The notes under the pieces: model-generated
The model's input: the letters and a program-made list of their open reading frames with translations, nothing else
Database searches by the model: none
What the model was told of the DNA's origin: nothing
Source: Branchiostoma floridae
Lineage: Eukaryota; Chordata; Leptocardii; Amphioxiformes; Branchiostomatidae
Reading direction: 5' to 3'
Length of the DNA stretch: 64,000 bases
NCBI RefSeq assembly: GCF_000003815.2
Contig: NC_049991.1
Coordinates: forward strand, 13,010,027-13,074,026
Translations under genes and position numbers: made by a program
Shown: piece by piece, positions 63,915 through 64,000 of the stretch
Position numbering within the stretch: the first letter of the stretch is position 1
How the letters are laid out: each line of letters starts with the position of its first letter

Positions 63915-64000
63915 AACTTACTTCCGACGTTTCGGTGTCTGTCAGACACCATCATCAGGGTGGAATGACGGGAACTACTTCTTGCTGCTGCAACGTTAAA
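63915..64000. repeat. Edge of a dispersed repeat with a perfect 17-bp palindrome
   Basis: CTTCCGACGTTTCGGTGTCT starts a block containing GGTGTCTGTCAGACACC (63934-63950), a palindrome around a central T, followed by ATCATCAGGGTGGAATGACG. It resembles a CGACGTTTCG...CATCATCAGGG word common in invertebrate repeats. It is cut by the window edge, so the type is unknown. Confidence 0.5.

Overview
This 64-kb window is animal nuclear DNA: genes are split into many small exons with GT-AG introns, and intergenic space carries LINE, SINE and MITE-type repeats and tandem arrays. Gene content and repeat style point to an invertebrate deuterostome, most likely a lancelet (Branchiostoma). Three assembly gaps (runs of N) lie at 5883-5982, 17374-17563 and 54030-54712. 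All exon models are my own reconstructions from open frames, splice-site consensus and phase; no search could be run.

Layout. 1-23.7 kb is gene-poor: a 4-copy ~110-bp minisatellite (341-779), a 5'-truncated non-LTR retrotransposon with an intact RT frame on the minus strand (about 1990-4339), a perfect 39-bp-arm hairpin (9745-9826), a ~150-bp tandem array (12085-12710), a 104-bp MITE with a 9-bp target-site duplication, a ~137-bp tandem duplication and a tRNA-derived SINE (16652-17136). From 23.7 to 41.8 kb (plus strand) lies a diaphanous-related formin with FMNL-like GBD, FH3 and FH2 domains: 24 common exons preceded by at least three alternative, mutually similar first exons. About 1,091 aa are predicted. 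Its FH2 is interrupted by an apparent U12-type AT-AC intron, and its polyproline stretch lies inside the FH2 lasso/linker region.

From 43.5 to 48.3 kb (minus) is a 6-exon MCRIP1/2 homologue (139 aa, closest to MCRIP2). It is head to head with a 6-exon METTL26 homologue (48.9-51.2 kb, plus, 209 aa). The two start codons are 629 bp apart, and an inverted pair of CCAAT boxes lies between them. Human METTL26 and MCRIP2 are also divergent neighbours. From 55.3 to 63.5 kb (minus) are the last 13 exons of HGS/HRS, the ESCRT-0 subunit, with UIM, PSAP motif, coiled coil, Q/P-rich tail and clathrin box; its VHS and FYVE exons lie beyond the right edge.

The gene set links actin assembly (formin), co-repressor/RNA-granule regulation (MCRIP), a putative methyltransferase (METTL26) and endosomal sorting (HGS); nothing suggests a shared pathway. 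The link is positional: in human, METTL26-MCRIP2 sit at 16p13.3 and HGS-MCRIP1 at 17q25.3, so this locus looks like the unduplicated ancestor of both. The least explained structure is a cluster of seven GGTAAC-N3/4-GGTAAC dimers (51.9-53.4 kb) surrounding a small, very basic open frame.
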